Below are positions 1 to 7,753 of a stretch of 43,463 nt of DNA, in pieces; positions within the stretch are counted from its first letter, which is position 1; each line of letters begins with the position of its first letter. Location of the stretch: assembly GCA_013388755.1 (NCBI GenBank), contig JACAEQ010000040.1, positions 1 through 43,463 of the forward strand. Reading direction: 5' to 3'. The notes under the pieces are model-generated. The model saw nothing but the letters and a program-made list of their open reading frames with translations. It searched no databases and had not been told where the DNA came from. A program made the translations under genes and the position numbers. Source of the DNA: Chloroflexota bacterium. GTDB taxonomy: Bacteria > Chloroflexota > Chloroflexia > Chloroflexales > Roseiflexaceae.

Positions 1-12
1 CGCCCCCGCCCG

Positions 13-45
<33 letters not shown>

Positions 46-49
46 ACTT

Positions 50-96
50 CGATCGTTTAAGGGCGGACAGGGTACTGCCCCCTGAAACCTCGATCG
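50..96. repeat. imperfect inverted repeat downstream of the hybrid kinase
   Basis: CGATCG at 50-55 and 91-96 flank arms that pair almost perfectly (GTTTAAGGG at 55-63 with CCCTGAAAC at 80-88). There is no T-run on either side, so an intrinsic terminator is not supported. It could be a transcript-end hairpin or a relic of a mobile repeat. Confidence 0.4.
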
Positions 97-157
97 GGAG
101 AACGACACTGCCACAGGCTCTCCAGGCGCGGAATCTGTGACTCCGCATCCTGTTCCC

Positions 158-2470
158 CTATCGGCGGGTCATGGTGAGCGCCACACGGCCGATCATTTCG
201 ATCAATTGCTCGAAGGTGAACGGCTTCTCCAGTACCTCTTTGATGCCGGGCGATGGCGGATGGGGGTGGATCGTACCGTTGTGACCGGTCATCAGCACCA
301 CCGGTAATTCGGGCGCCTGCGCGGCGAGTTGCCGGGCAAGCGTTTCCCCATCCATGATCGGCATCACGATATCACTGATCACCAGGTCGAACGACGCGCG
401 GCGAACGTGATCCAGCGCCTCGCGCCCGTCTGTCGCGATCGTGACCTGCATACCTTCCGCTTGCATCAAGCGCGCCAGCGCCTGAGCCACGTTAAGCTCG
501 TCCTCAACGAGCAGCACACGCAACCCCTGCAGTATGTCGCGGTCGAAGCGTTGATCCTGCGTTCCTGAACGATCGCTGATGATCGGCAGCGTGACGATCA
601 TGGTCGTACCCTGGCCAACAATGCTGCGAACACGTATGGTGCCACCGTGGCCCTCAATGATCCCATGGCTGATTGCCAGTCCAAGCCCGGTTCCGGGGGT
701 GGAACTTGCGTTCATGGCACCTTTGGTTGTTACGAATGGCTGAAAGATCTGGTCAATCATTTCGGGCGGGATGCCGCAGCCAGTGTCGCTGACCGCGAGT
801 TCGATCCGCGGTCCATGGCGGTTCAGTTCGATTGTGATGGTTCCACTACCCTTTTCACGCATCGCATCGCGCGCGTTGGTGATCAGGTTCAGCAGCACCT
901 GCGCGATCTGTCCCGGGTCGCACAGTGTCGGCGGAACCTCGTGAAGGTGCAGTTCCACCACGATATTCTCTTTGCCGAGTTCGCGTTCAACCAGCGTCGC
1001 CGTCTCCCTGATCAAGTCACTCAGCCGGGTCAATTCGTGCTGCGTACTGCGCCGACGTGCAAAGGTCAGTAAGCCGCTGGTAATGCTGCGCCCGCGCAAG
1101 CACATGCGAACGGCCACCTCAAGTGCCTCGTTCTTTTCCGCAACGCTATCGCTGCTGAGGCCGAGTTGCGCATGACCGAGGACACCGGCCAGCAAGTTGT
1201 TGAACTCGTGCCCGATGCCGGCTGCGAATGTACCGAGCGCGGCCAGTTTCGACGAACGCACCAGTTCATCCTGCTTCACCTGCAATTCGGTGAACAACCG
1301 CACACGTTCGACGGCGCGGGCAACCTGGGAGGCAAAGCCGAGCAGGACACGCCGATCGCTGTCGCTGAGCGGCGTCGTCGTGCCCAGCGCGAGACAGATT
1401 CCGCCGATGGTTTGCTGTTCAATAACCAGAGGGATGACAACGAGCGACGGCCATAGCGCTGCGCCAGGATGCAATTCCGCCAGGCGTTGTGCATCAACCT
1501 GATGGACATCAAGGCGCTGGAGTTCTGCACGGTACGCGTCCGGGCTCCAGGTCCAGCCAGGCGGCAGGATGGTTGTTGACAACAAGCGGGCCGGTTGTTC
1601 GTCGAGCAGCACGGCCCAGTGCGCCCTGGCGTCGAGGAGCGTGGCCAGGCGTGTACTCACCGTGTCAATCAGGCGATCGGGTTCGTCGCTGGCGATCATG
1701 GCGGCTGCCAGGCTCTGCAGCCGCTCTAGCTTTGATGCAAGTTGTTGTGACTCACGGGCCAGCCGGGCATTGAGCTTGCTTTCGGTCTGTAAGGCGACGA
1801 CCGTCTTGAACCAGCGCTGCAGCATGATCAACGGCGCGATCGAGATTGGCAGTAACCAGGGGTTGTACTGCAGGAGCACTGCCAGTAAGACACCAAACGG
1901 CGTGGTTGCGAAGTGAACCCAGTGAACGGTACGGTAGCTGTCGCGGTAAACGCGTAGCAGTTGTTGTCGGGTGGCAAAAGCAACGACGGTTGAGACCAGC
2001 AACGTATTGAGCGCATAGTACATAGCCGCCATCAGAATAAATGTAACCAGCGCGAAGGGTCCCGAAAAGGGCGGCGCGTTCGGGCCATTGCCAAGGGTGT
2101 AGATGATCATGAGTACCTGGTACGTAATTGTCCGGGTGGCGATATTGAAGGCGATTTTGTACCAGGGGCGGCGGTTGAGGAGATCGGCGACCAGCGTGCC
2201 GCCGGCGATCGCCAGGATGCCGGCATGGCCGGTGACGGCGACAAGGAAGATCGTCGGGGCATCTGCAATCGTCATTGCCACCCCGTGGCCGGGGGTGACC
2301 TCGAAACTAAACTCATAATAGTCGGCGATAGCAAAGGCAAGCGCGCAGATTACCAGCAAGAACGCATGGTCAGCCAGGCGCATAGATGGGATCGTGCTGA
2401 TAAACACGACTGCTGCGATCACCCATACGACATAGAGATACCTGCGTGCAGCTTGCGACAGCGATAGCAT
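158..2470 (-). CDS. membrane hybrid sensor histidine kinase (6-7 TM, GAF, HisKA, HATPase, REC)
   Basis: A 770-residue signal-transducing kinase. The first ~235 residues form about six hydrophobic segments of an unrecognised membrane sensor. A coiled coil and a GAF-like domain (~265-400) follow, then a HisKA helix with phospho-acceptor His in GIGHEFNN, an ATPase domain with N box (NLITNARDAM), G1 (DTGCGIP) and G2 (GTGLGLAI), and a C-terminal receiver with phospho-acceptor Asp in ISDIVMP and Lys in LEKPF. All catalytic motifs are intact, so it should autophosphorylate and pass phosphate to its own receiver. The ATG at 2470 is preferred over a GTG at 2497 because AAAGGGAA lies just before it. 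It follows the block ending at the terminator at 2633-2661, so it is probably transcribed separately. The input signal cannot be told. Confidence 0.9.
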   Translation of the reverse strand: MLSLSQAARRYLYVVWVIAAVVFISTIPSMRLADHAFLLVICALAFAIADYYEFSFEVTPGHGVAMTIADAPTIFLVAVTGHAGILAIAGGTLVADLLNRRPWYKIAFNIATRTITYQVLMIIYTLGNGPNAPPFSGPFALVTFILMAAMYYALNTLLVSTVVAFATRQQLLRVYRDSYRTVHWVHFATTPFGVLLAVLLQYNPWLLPISIAPLIMLQRWFKTVVALQTESKLNARLARESQQLASKLERLQSLAAAMIASDEPDRLIDTVSTRLATLLDARAHWAVLLDEQPARLLSTTILPPGWTWSPDAYRAELQRLDVHQVDAQRLAELHPGAALWPSLVVIPLVIEQQTIGGICLALGTTTPLSDSDRRVLLGFASQVARAVERVRLFTELQVKQDELVRSSKLAALGTFAAGIGHEFNNLLAGVLGHAQLGLSSDSVAEKNEALEVAVRMCLRGRSITSGLLTFARRRSTQHELTRLSDLIRETATLVERELGKENIVVELHLHEVPPTLCDPGQIAQVLLNLITNARDAMREKGSGTITIELNRHGPRIELAVSDTGCGIPPEMIDQIFQPFVTTKGAMNASSTPGTGLGLAISHGIIEGHGGTIRVRSIVGQGTTMIVTLPIISDRSGTQDQRFDRDILQGLRVLLVEDELNVAQALARLMQAEGMQVTIATDGREALDHVRRASFDLVISDIVMPIMDGETLARQLAAQAPELPVVLMTGHNGTIHPHPPSPGIKEVLEKPFTFEQLIEMIGRVALTMTRR

Positions 2471-2632
2471 TACGTTCCCTTTGTGCGCCGCTGGCACCCT
2501 GTTCCTCTGCGCATGAATCTATCTCAGGCTCCCTGATCATAACGCCGCCAGTCGGTGCAAGCGATCAAGCGGCGTGGTTGACGACCTGTGGTTATGTATC
2601 ATACCGTATCTGGCCGGCAAAGGGAAACCCGC

Positions 2633-2661
2633 AAAAAAAGAGGGCGGGGGAACCCCGCCCT
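2633..2661 (-). terminator. Rho-independent terminator after the 33-residue miniprotein gene
   Basis: On the minus strand a perfect 9-bp stem (AGGGCGGGG / CCCCGCCCT with a 3-base loop, 2641-2661) is followed by C and seven T residues (2633-2639). It lies 25 bases after the stop codon of the small gene at 2687-2788. It is one of the clearest intrinsic terminators in the window and probably ends transcription of the upstream signalling genes. Confidence 0.85.
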
Positions 2662-2686
2662 GCCTTACGGATCGGTGCGCTGGAGT

Positions 2687-2788
2687 CTATACCCACTTGC
2701 CTTCGGCGCCGGCTGCCAGCAGGAATGAGGCGAGAGCGCCGAGCACCAGTGCGACCTTCCAGTATGCGCGCGTGATGTGCCACTTCAT
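2687..2788 (-). CDS. 33-residue single-pass membrane miniprotein
   Basis: A short frame reads MKWHITRAYWKVALVLGALA and continues SFLLAAGAEGKWV. It has a positively charged, aromatic N-terminus, one hydrophobic segment of about 15 residues (VALVLGALASFLLAA) and a short charged tail. Support for a real gene: a strong ribosome binding site (AAGAAAGGGG, about 6 bases before ATG) and a perfect intrinsic terminator 25 bases after the stop. It lies 226 bases downstream of adenylate kinase on the same strand, so it may be the last gene of that operon or have its own promoter. No family is recognised; small subunits or regulators of membrane complexes look like this. The size is below the usual cut-off of gene finders. 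Confidence 0.65.
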   Translation of the reverse strand: MKWHITRAYWKVALVLGALASFLLAAGAEGKWV

Positions 2789-3014
2789 GGGAGACCCCTT
2801 TCTTCGCTGATAATCATCGTGTACCACACGAGATGGTTGCCAAGGGTCCCCTCCGCTCCGCTTCGGGCGTATGCCCTCCTTCTGTGGTGTTATTGTTCAT
2901 CACCCCGTGGACCGATCCGCAGATTCCTTATACGATATTTTGACTATTACAAAGGTTGTGATTCATCAACCTGGGGTTAATTTTCCTTAACTTTACTGAG
3001 ATCAGCCTGTCGCA

Positions 3015-3728
3015 TTACCTGCCAGGCACCGCGTCGTTGATGGCAGCCAGTGTTCGCCTGGCCACGTCGGCAGGCGTCCCGGCACCGCTGACGCGGTGCA
3101 GCAACCCCTGATTGTGGTAGAACGCGATCAACGGCGCAGTCTGCTGATGATAGACGGCAAGCCGCTGGCGCACCGTTTTGGGCCGGTCGTCATCACGTTG
3201 TACCAGGTGTCCGCCGCGTTCACGGCAGCGCATCAGGCTCGACAGATCGTCAATGTGAACCGGAAACGGTTCACCGGCGCCTTCACACATGCGACGCCCG
3301 CTGAGACGCCGCACGACTTCACTGTCGGCGACGTCAATCGCAATCACGGCATGCAGCGTCCGGTCGTAATCGGCGAGCATGGCGGCCAGGCCAAGCGCCT
3401 GGCGCATGGTGCGCGGATATCCATCGAGCAGAATGCCCCGGGCCGGGTCGAGGGCTTCAATACTGGCGCGCAGCACCCGGTCCATCACCGAGTCCGGTGC
3501 CAGGTCGCCGTGTTCTAGCAGTGGCGCCACCATGCGGCCAAGGCGGGTCCGCGCGCGGATCTCGGCGCGCAACAGCGCTCCTGTCGAAATCGGGGTCAGT
3601 GGTAGTTGATGCACCAGTTCTTCGGTGATTGTGCTTTTTCCAGCTCCGGGAGGGCCGAGCAGCACAATATTGAACGCTGTGGTCACGATCCACTCCGCTG
3701 GCATTGCATGTGTGGTAGCGTTGACCAT
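3015..3728 (-). CDS. adk: divergent adenylate kinase
   Basis: A 237-residue nucleoside monophosphate kinase (ATP + AMP to 2 ADP). It shows the P-loop GPPGAGKST, the AMP-site segment STGALLRAEI, the LDGYPRT core motif, and RRM...RDDDRPKTVRQRL across the LID and distal helix, ending in YHQQTAPLIAFY. Two changes from the usual pattern are visible. The Asp of the common STGD/E-LLR motif is Ala, and the LID holds only two Cys (MCEGAG, MRCRER), so the four-ligand zinc site is absent. The start at 3728 gives a ~17-residue extension before the P-loop strand; a GTG near 3680 would give a more typical N-terminus. It sits last in a row of signalling genes, 23 bases after the coiled-coil membrane gene, not in a ribosomal-protein cluster, so it may be a second copy. 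Confidence 0.88.
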   Translation of the reverse strand: MVNATTHAMPAEWIVTTAFNIVLLGPPGAGKSTITEELVHQLPLTPISTGALLRAEIRARTRLGRMVAPLLEHGDLAPDSVMDRVLRASIEALDPARGILLDGYPRTMRQALGLAAMLADYDRTLHAVIAIDVADSEVVRRLSGRRMCEGAGEPFPVHIDDLSSLMRCRERGGHLVQRDDDRPKTVRQRLAVYHQQTAPLIAFYHNQGLLHRVSGAGTPADVARRTLAAINDAVPGR

Positions 3729-3751
3729 TATAGCGTATCGGGCGTTGCTGG

Positions 3752-4594
3752 TTACGCCGCTGGGGGGGGGGCGCCGGTCGCGCGCGCCGCGCGCGCGCCG
3801 CGCAGGAGCTGCAGTCCCTGGTGGAACAGCGCAATCTGCGCCAGGCCAAACCAGACCAGGACGAGTGCCAGGAGCGCACGCGCCATGCCGAACCATGCCG
3901 GCAGAGTGGCCCGCAGATTGGCCAGGTCGTTACGTGTCTCCGCCACAATACCCTCGTATTGTGTGATGACCAGGCGGGTGTCGTTGAGGCTGCCGCCGAT
4001 CTGCGCTATGTTTGTTGCGATGCTGGTTGTATCGCGATGAATGCGGCGCAGGTTGTCATTGGTCTGTTTGAGCCCCTCGCGGATCGTAGCCAGTGATGCC
4101 GGCAGTGGGTCGAGGTTGTCGGAAACCTGCTGAATCGCCTCATTGAGCGGCAGCGCCGGGTTATACGTGTCGGTACCGAGGAGACCAAAGCGGCTGATCG
4201 CGCCAAGGAGCGAATCGGCAACGCGCGCGGTCTCGCGGGCCGAGGCGAGGGTTCGCTGGGTTGAACGAATCGTTCGCGGCACATCCTCACCAACCAGGAC
4301 GCCAAGCCGGTCAATGGTCGGAAGTGTATCGCTGATGGCGCGTCCCGACTGTCGCACGGTGGTTTCAAGGTTCGTTATTGTGGTGCCTGCCCCGCTGAGT
4401 GACGCATCGGCTGCTTCCAGGCCACTGGCGGTGGCCACGAGCGCCTGATCCACCATGGCGACACGCTGCTGTAGCGTTGCTTCAGCCGTTGTGAGCGCCG
4501 GTACCCCGATGAACAACCCTGCCAGGCTCAATGCCAGCCCGATCAGGCCAGCAACCAGGAGCGCGACGCCGGCAACACGGCTCAGTAGATGCAT
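3752..4594 (-). CDS. two-TM coiled-coil membrane protein of unknown function
   Basis: A 280-residue protein with a membrane segment at ~7-30 (VALLVAGLIGLALSLAG) and about 195 residues of heptad-rich helix full of Thr, Ser, Ala, Asn and Asp. A second hydrophobic segment (~235-260) and an Arg/Ala/Pro tail follow. The layout resembles the helical stalk of chemoreceptors or DUF948-like proteins, but no kinase-binding tip is recognisable. The ATG at 4594 follows GAGGTGATC and lies only 7 bases after the stop of the GGDEF-EAL gene, so the two are probably translationally coupled. An envelope-spanning role linked to c-di-GMP signalling is inference from position only. Confidence 0.8.
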   Translation of the reverse strand: MHLLSRVAGVALLVAGLIGLALSLAGLFIGVPALTTAEATLQQRVAMVDQALVATASGLEAADASLSGAGTTITNLETTVRQSGRAISDTLPTIDRLGVLVGEDVPRTIRSTQRTLASARETARVADSLLGAISRFGLLGTDTYNPALPLNEAIQQVSDNLDPLPASLATIREGLKQTNDNLRRIHRDTTSIATNIAQIGGSLNDTRLVITQYEGIVAETRNDLANLRATLPAWFGMARALLALVLVWFGLAQIALFHQGLQLLRGARAARATGAPPPAA

Positions 4595-4601
4595 GATCAC
4601 C

Positions 4602-7340
4602 TCACGATCCTTCGTCCTGCGCCTCTCCATCCAGCACGTCGTGATCCAGCAGTGTCGCGGCCTCATCCGCCTCAAGCGCCTGTGCAAAGAGCCAACCCTG
4701 ACCATACTCACACGACAGTGCGCGGAGCTGGGCCAGTTGTTCCGTGGTCTCGGTCCCTTCGGCAATCGCGGCCATGCCAAGCGAACGTGCGAGTGAGATT
4801 ATCGTGCGAACGATCTCGGTATTTTCACTGCTGAGGTTCATCTGGCTGACGAAGGAGCGGTCAATTTTGATCGTTGCGATCGGAAAGCGATGTAAGTAAC
4901 TCAACGACGAATACCCGGTGCCGAAGTCGTCAATGCAGATCTGTACGCCGAGTTCGCGCAGCCGCAGCAAGATACGGCTGGCAGTATCGCCATGTTCGAT
5001 GATGGCTGTTTCGGTAATTTCGAGGCGTAGATCACCGGGTGCGACATGGGTCTCACGGATCACGGCGGAGGTGCGTTCAACCAGATCGGGATCGGCGAGT
5101 TGCCGCGGCGACAGGTTGACATTGACCGATAGTGGCCGCGTGGGGTGGCGTTGTTGCCATGCGTAGAGCTGGCGGCACGCTTCACGCAAGACAAACTGAC
5201 CAATCGGTACAATCAGGCCCGTCTCCTCAGCGATGGTGATGAAGTCGGATGGCAGGATGATGCCGCGTTGTGGATGGCGCCAGCGAAGCAATGCCTCGAA
5301 CCCGACAATACGCCGTGAACCAAGCTCAACAATCGGCTGATAGACGACAAAGAACTCGCCGCGTTCGAAGCCGCGCCGGAGATCGGTTTCAATCTGCAGG
5401 CGCGTGCGGGCGCGGTCGTGCATGGTCGCGTCGAAAATCGCGTAGCGCGACCTGCCCTCCATCTTGGCATGATACATTGCCGTATCTGCATCGCGTAGCA
5501 CATCGGCGGGCCACTGATAGTCGGCGCTGCTGCTGAGCGCAATACCGATGCTGGTGCTGCTGAAGACCTCCTGGCCGGCCAGGTGGAATGGTTCTTCGAG
5601 CAGGCGCGAGATGCGTTCGGCAACAGCGATGGCAGCCTGTGGCCCACTCAATTCCTCAAGCAGGATGGTAAACTCGTCGCCACCCAGGCGCGCGAGTGTG
5701 TCGCCGGGGCGCAGGCACCGTTCGAGCCGGCGCGCAATCCCGATCAGCAACTGGTCGCCGATCAGGTGGCCGAGGCTGTCATTGACCAGTTTGAAACGGT
5801 CGAGGTCGAGAAACAGAACTGCGAAGAGCGGCAACCCGCTGCGGCGCGTGCGCGCAATCGCGTGGCTCAGGCGATCCATGAATCGCGCCCGATTGGCCAG
5901 GCCAGTGAGGCCGTCGTGCATGGCATCGTGCAGCAGGCGCTGTTCGGCCAGCTTGCGTTCGGTAATGTCGGTTTGCGAGCCGACGATTCGTGTTGCGCGC
6001 CCGCCTGCGTCCCACACTGCCAGGCCACGACAGCTCATCCAGCGGTAGACGCCATCGTGATGGGCGATACGATACTCATGCTCGAAACTGGAGATCAGGC
6101 GTTTCAGGTGTGCAGCAAGGCGTACCTCGAGCGACTCGCGATCATCGGGATGGACGCGGTCAAACCATTCAGCGGGTGTATTGCCGATCTCATGCTCTTG
6201 ATAGCCGAGCGTTGCCTTCCAGCGCGTTGAGTAATAGATCCTGCCGTTGCGCAGGTCCCAATCCCACAGGCCGTCGTTGGCTGCCCGCGCCGCCAGTGCG
6301 TAACGCTCCTCGCTCGCACGCAGTGCCGCTGCCGCCTCACGACTGGCCGTGATATCCCGGAACACGGCAACGGCGCCGGCAGGCTCGCCGCCGGTATCGC
6401 GCAGCGGGCGAGCCGTCACGCTGAGCCAGCGCGCTTCGCTCGTTTCATCGGCGAGGAGGAGGAACTCTGCGCCGTCCATTGCCTGCCCACGCATCGCCAC
6501 CGCGAGCGGCAGTTCATCGGGCGGGCAGGGGGTGACACCGTCTGCCAGCAACAGCCGGCTGTCGCCGATCGCAGGGCCAGGGATCAGTTGCTGGATGCGG
6601 TTGCCGAGCAGTTGCCTGGCCGCCGGGTTCACATGCAGCAGGTGGCCATCGTGGTCGATCACCACGACGGCATCGCCGATGCTATCGAGGATTGACTGGA
6701 GCACAAGGGTTTGTTGCCGCAGTTCGGCGGTACTCCGTTCGGCGGCAGCGCTGCGTTCAGCGACACGATCTTCGAGCGTGGCGTTGAGTGTGCGTAGTTC
6801 TGCTTCGATACGACGGCGCTCGTGGTGCGAACGCTCCAGTTCATCGAGCGCGGCCAGCAGGACGTCATCGAGGGCGACGGATTCAACCTGTTCCACCGGC
6901 TCAAGGGGGCCGGCGGCGCCGAGCGTGCGTAAGCGGCGCTCAAGCTCCGCACGCTCGCGGTCGCGCAGCAATTTGCGTTCGAGTGAAGCGCTGACACGCG
7001 CCCGCAGCAGGACCTCGTTGAATGGCTTGGCGAGATAATCGTCGGCGCCCAGTTCGATACAGCGCGCAACCGTTTCAAGATCGTTATCCGCCGAAACCAC
7101 GACCACCGGCACCTGGCGTACCGTCTGGCGCTGGCGCATCTGCTCCAGTACCTCGATGCCGCTCATTTCCGGCATCATCAGGTCAAGCAAGACGAGATCG
7201 AACCGGTGTTCGTCAAGCAGCCCGAGCGCCTCATGACCGCTTGCCGCCGTTGTGACCAGGTGTCCCTGGGCCCGCAGCAGGCGGGTCAGGATGGTGCGTA
7301 CATATTCATGGTCGTCAACAACCAGAATGTGTGACGGCAT
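4602..7340 (-). CDS. response regulator with PAS-PAS-GGDEF-EAL (c-di-GMP turnover)
   Basis: A 912-residue protein. A receiver (1-~120, Asp in VLLDLMMPEMSG, Lys in LAKPF) is followed by a helical linker, two PAS domains (~215-330 and ~340-460), a GGDEF domain (~470-635) and an EAL domain (~645-895). The diguanylate cyclase site reads RLGGDEF, with an inhibitory RxxD (RPGD) five residues before it. The phosphodiesterase keeps EALLRW, EITETAIIE, IDDFGTGYSS, KIDRSF and AEGTET, so both active sites look intact and the protein may switch between making and cleaving c-di-GMP. Phosphorylation of the receiver, probably by the upstream kinase, and PAS ligands would set the direction. It starts 41 bases after the single-domain regulator. 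Confidence 0.93.
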   Translation of the reverse strand: MPSHILVVDDHEYVRTILTRLLRAQGHLVTTAASGHEALGLLDEHRFDLVLLDLMMPEMSGIEVLEQMRQRQTVRQVPVVVVSADNDLETVARCIELGADDYLAKPFNEVLLRARVSASLERKLLRDRERAELERRLRTLGAAGPLEPVEQVESVALDDVLLAALDELERSHHERRRIEAELRTLNATLEDRVAERSAAAERSTAELRQQTLVLQSILDSIGDAVVVIDHDGHLLHVNPAARQLLGNRIQQLIPGPAIGDSRLLLADGVTPCPPDELPLAVAMRGQAMDGAEFLLLADETSEARWLSVTARPLRDTGGEPAGAVAVFRDITASREAAAALRASEERYALAARAANDGLWDWDLRNGRIYYSTRWKATLGYQEHEIGNTPAEWFDRVHPDDRESLEVRLAAHLKRLISSFEHEYRIAHHDGVYRWMSCRGLAVWDAGGRATRIVGSQTDITERKLAEQRLLHDAMHDGLTGLANRARFMDRLSHAIARTRRSGLPLFAVLFLDLDRFKLVNDSLGHLIGDQLLIGIARRLERCLRPGDTLARLGGDEFTILLEELSGPQAAIAVAERISRLLEEPFHLAGQEVFSSTSIGIALSSSADYQWPADVLRDADTAMYHAKMEGRSRYAIFDATMHDRARTRLQIETDLRRGFERGEFFVVYQPIVELGSRRIVGFEALLRWRHPQRGIILPSDFITIAEETGLIVPIGQFVLREACRQLYAWQQRHPTRPLSVNVNLSPRQLADPDLVERTSAVIRETHVAPGDLRLEITETAIIEHGDTASRILLRLRELGVQICIDDFGTGYSSLSYLHRFPIATIKIDRSFVSQMNLSSENTEIVRTIISLARSLGMAAIAEGTETTEQLAQLRALSCEYGQGWLFAQALEADEAATLLDHDVLDGEAQDEGS

Positions 7341-7381
7341 GATTGTTCCAGCTGGCCGGCAATCGCCGCCACGAATCGCTA

Positions 7382-7753
7382 TTATACCGTTGTGGAGAGA
7401 AGCCTGTCGATCTTGGCGAACAGTCTGTCAAAATCAATCGGCTTTGGTTCGAACTCATCGCAGCCGACGTTCAGTGCGCGAACGCGATCTTCGTTGAGGG
7501 CGTATGCCGTCAGGGCGATAATTGGAATGTGACTCGTCTCTGCACGGTTCTTAATACGCTGTATCGCCTGCCAGCCATTCAGGATCGGTAGACCCATGTC
7601 CATAAGAATAATATCAGGTCTGGCGTTGAGTGATGCAACGATCGCACGCACCCCATCTTCGGCATGCACAGTATCATAGCCGGCCATCGTCAGCCGGCGG
7701 GCGAGCATGTCACGCACAAGGCCATCATCCTCAACGATCAGGATACATGCCAT
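7382..7753 (-). CDS. single-domain response regulator (CheY-like)
   Basis: A 123-residue receiver with no output domain. It has the acidic pair VEDD, phospho-acceptor Asp in IILMDMGLP, the T/A switch residue in IALTAYA and Lys in FEPKPID. It starts inside the end of the hybrid kinase gene (23-base overlap), so translation is probably coupled and the kinase is the likely phosphodonor. It may relay phosphate to the GGDEF-EAL protein encoded next, or act as a phosphate sink. Confidence 0.92.
   Translation of the reverse strand: MACILIVEDDGLVRDMLARRLTMAGYDTVHAEDGVRAIVASLNARPDIILMDMGLPILNGWQAIQRIKNRAETSHIPIIALTAYALNEDRVRALNVGCDEFEPKPIDFDRLFAKIDRLLSTTV

Noticed and set aside
2592-2783. 63-residue minus-strand frame overlapping the miniprotein gene
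   Set aside because: It runs through the terminator and its start lacks a well-placed ribosome site; the 33-residue frame fits both signals.
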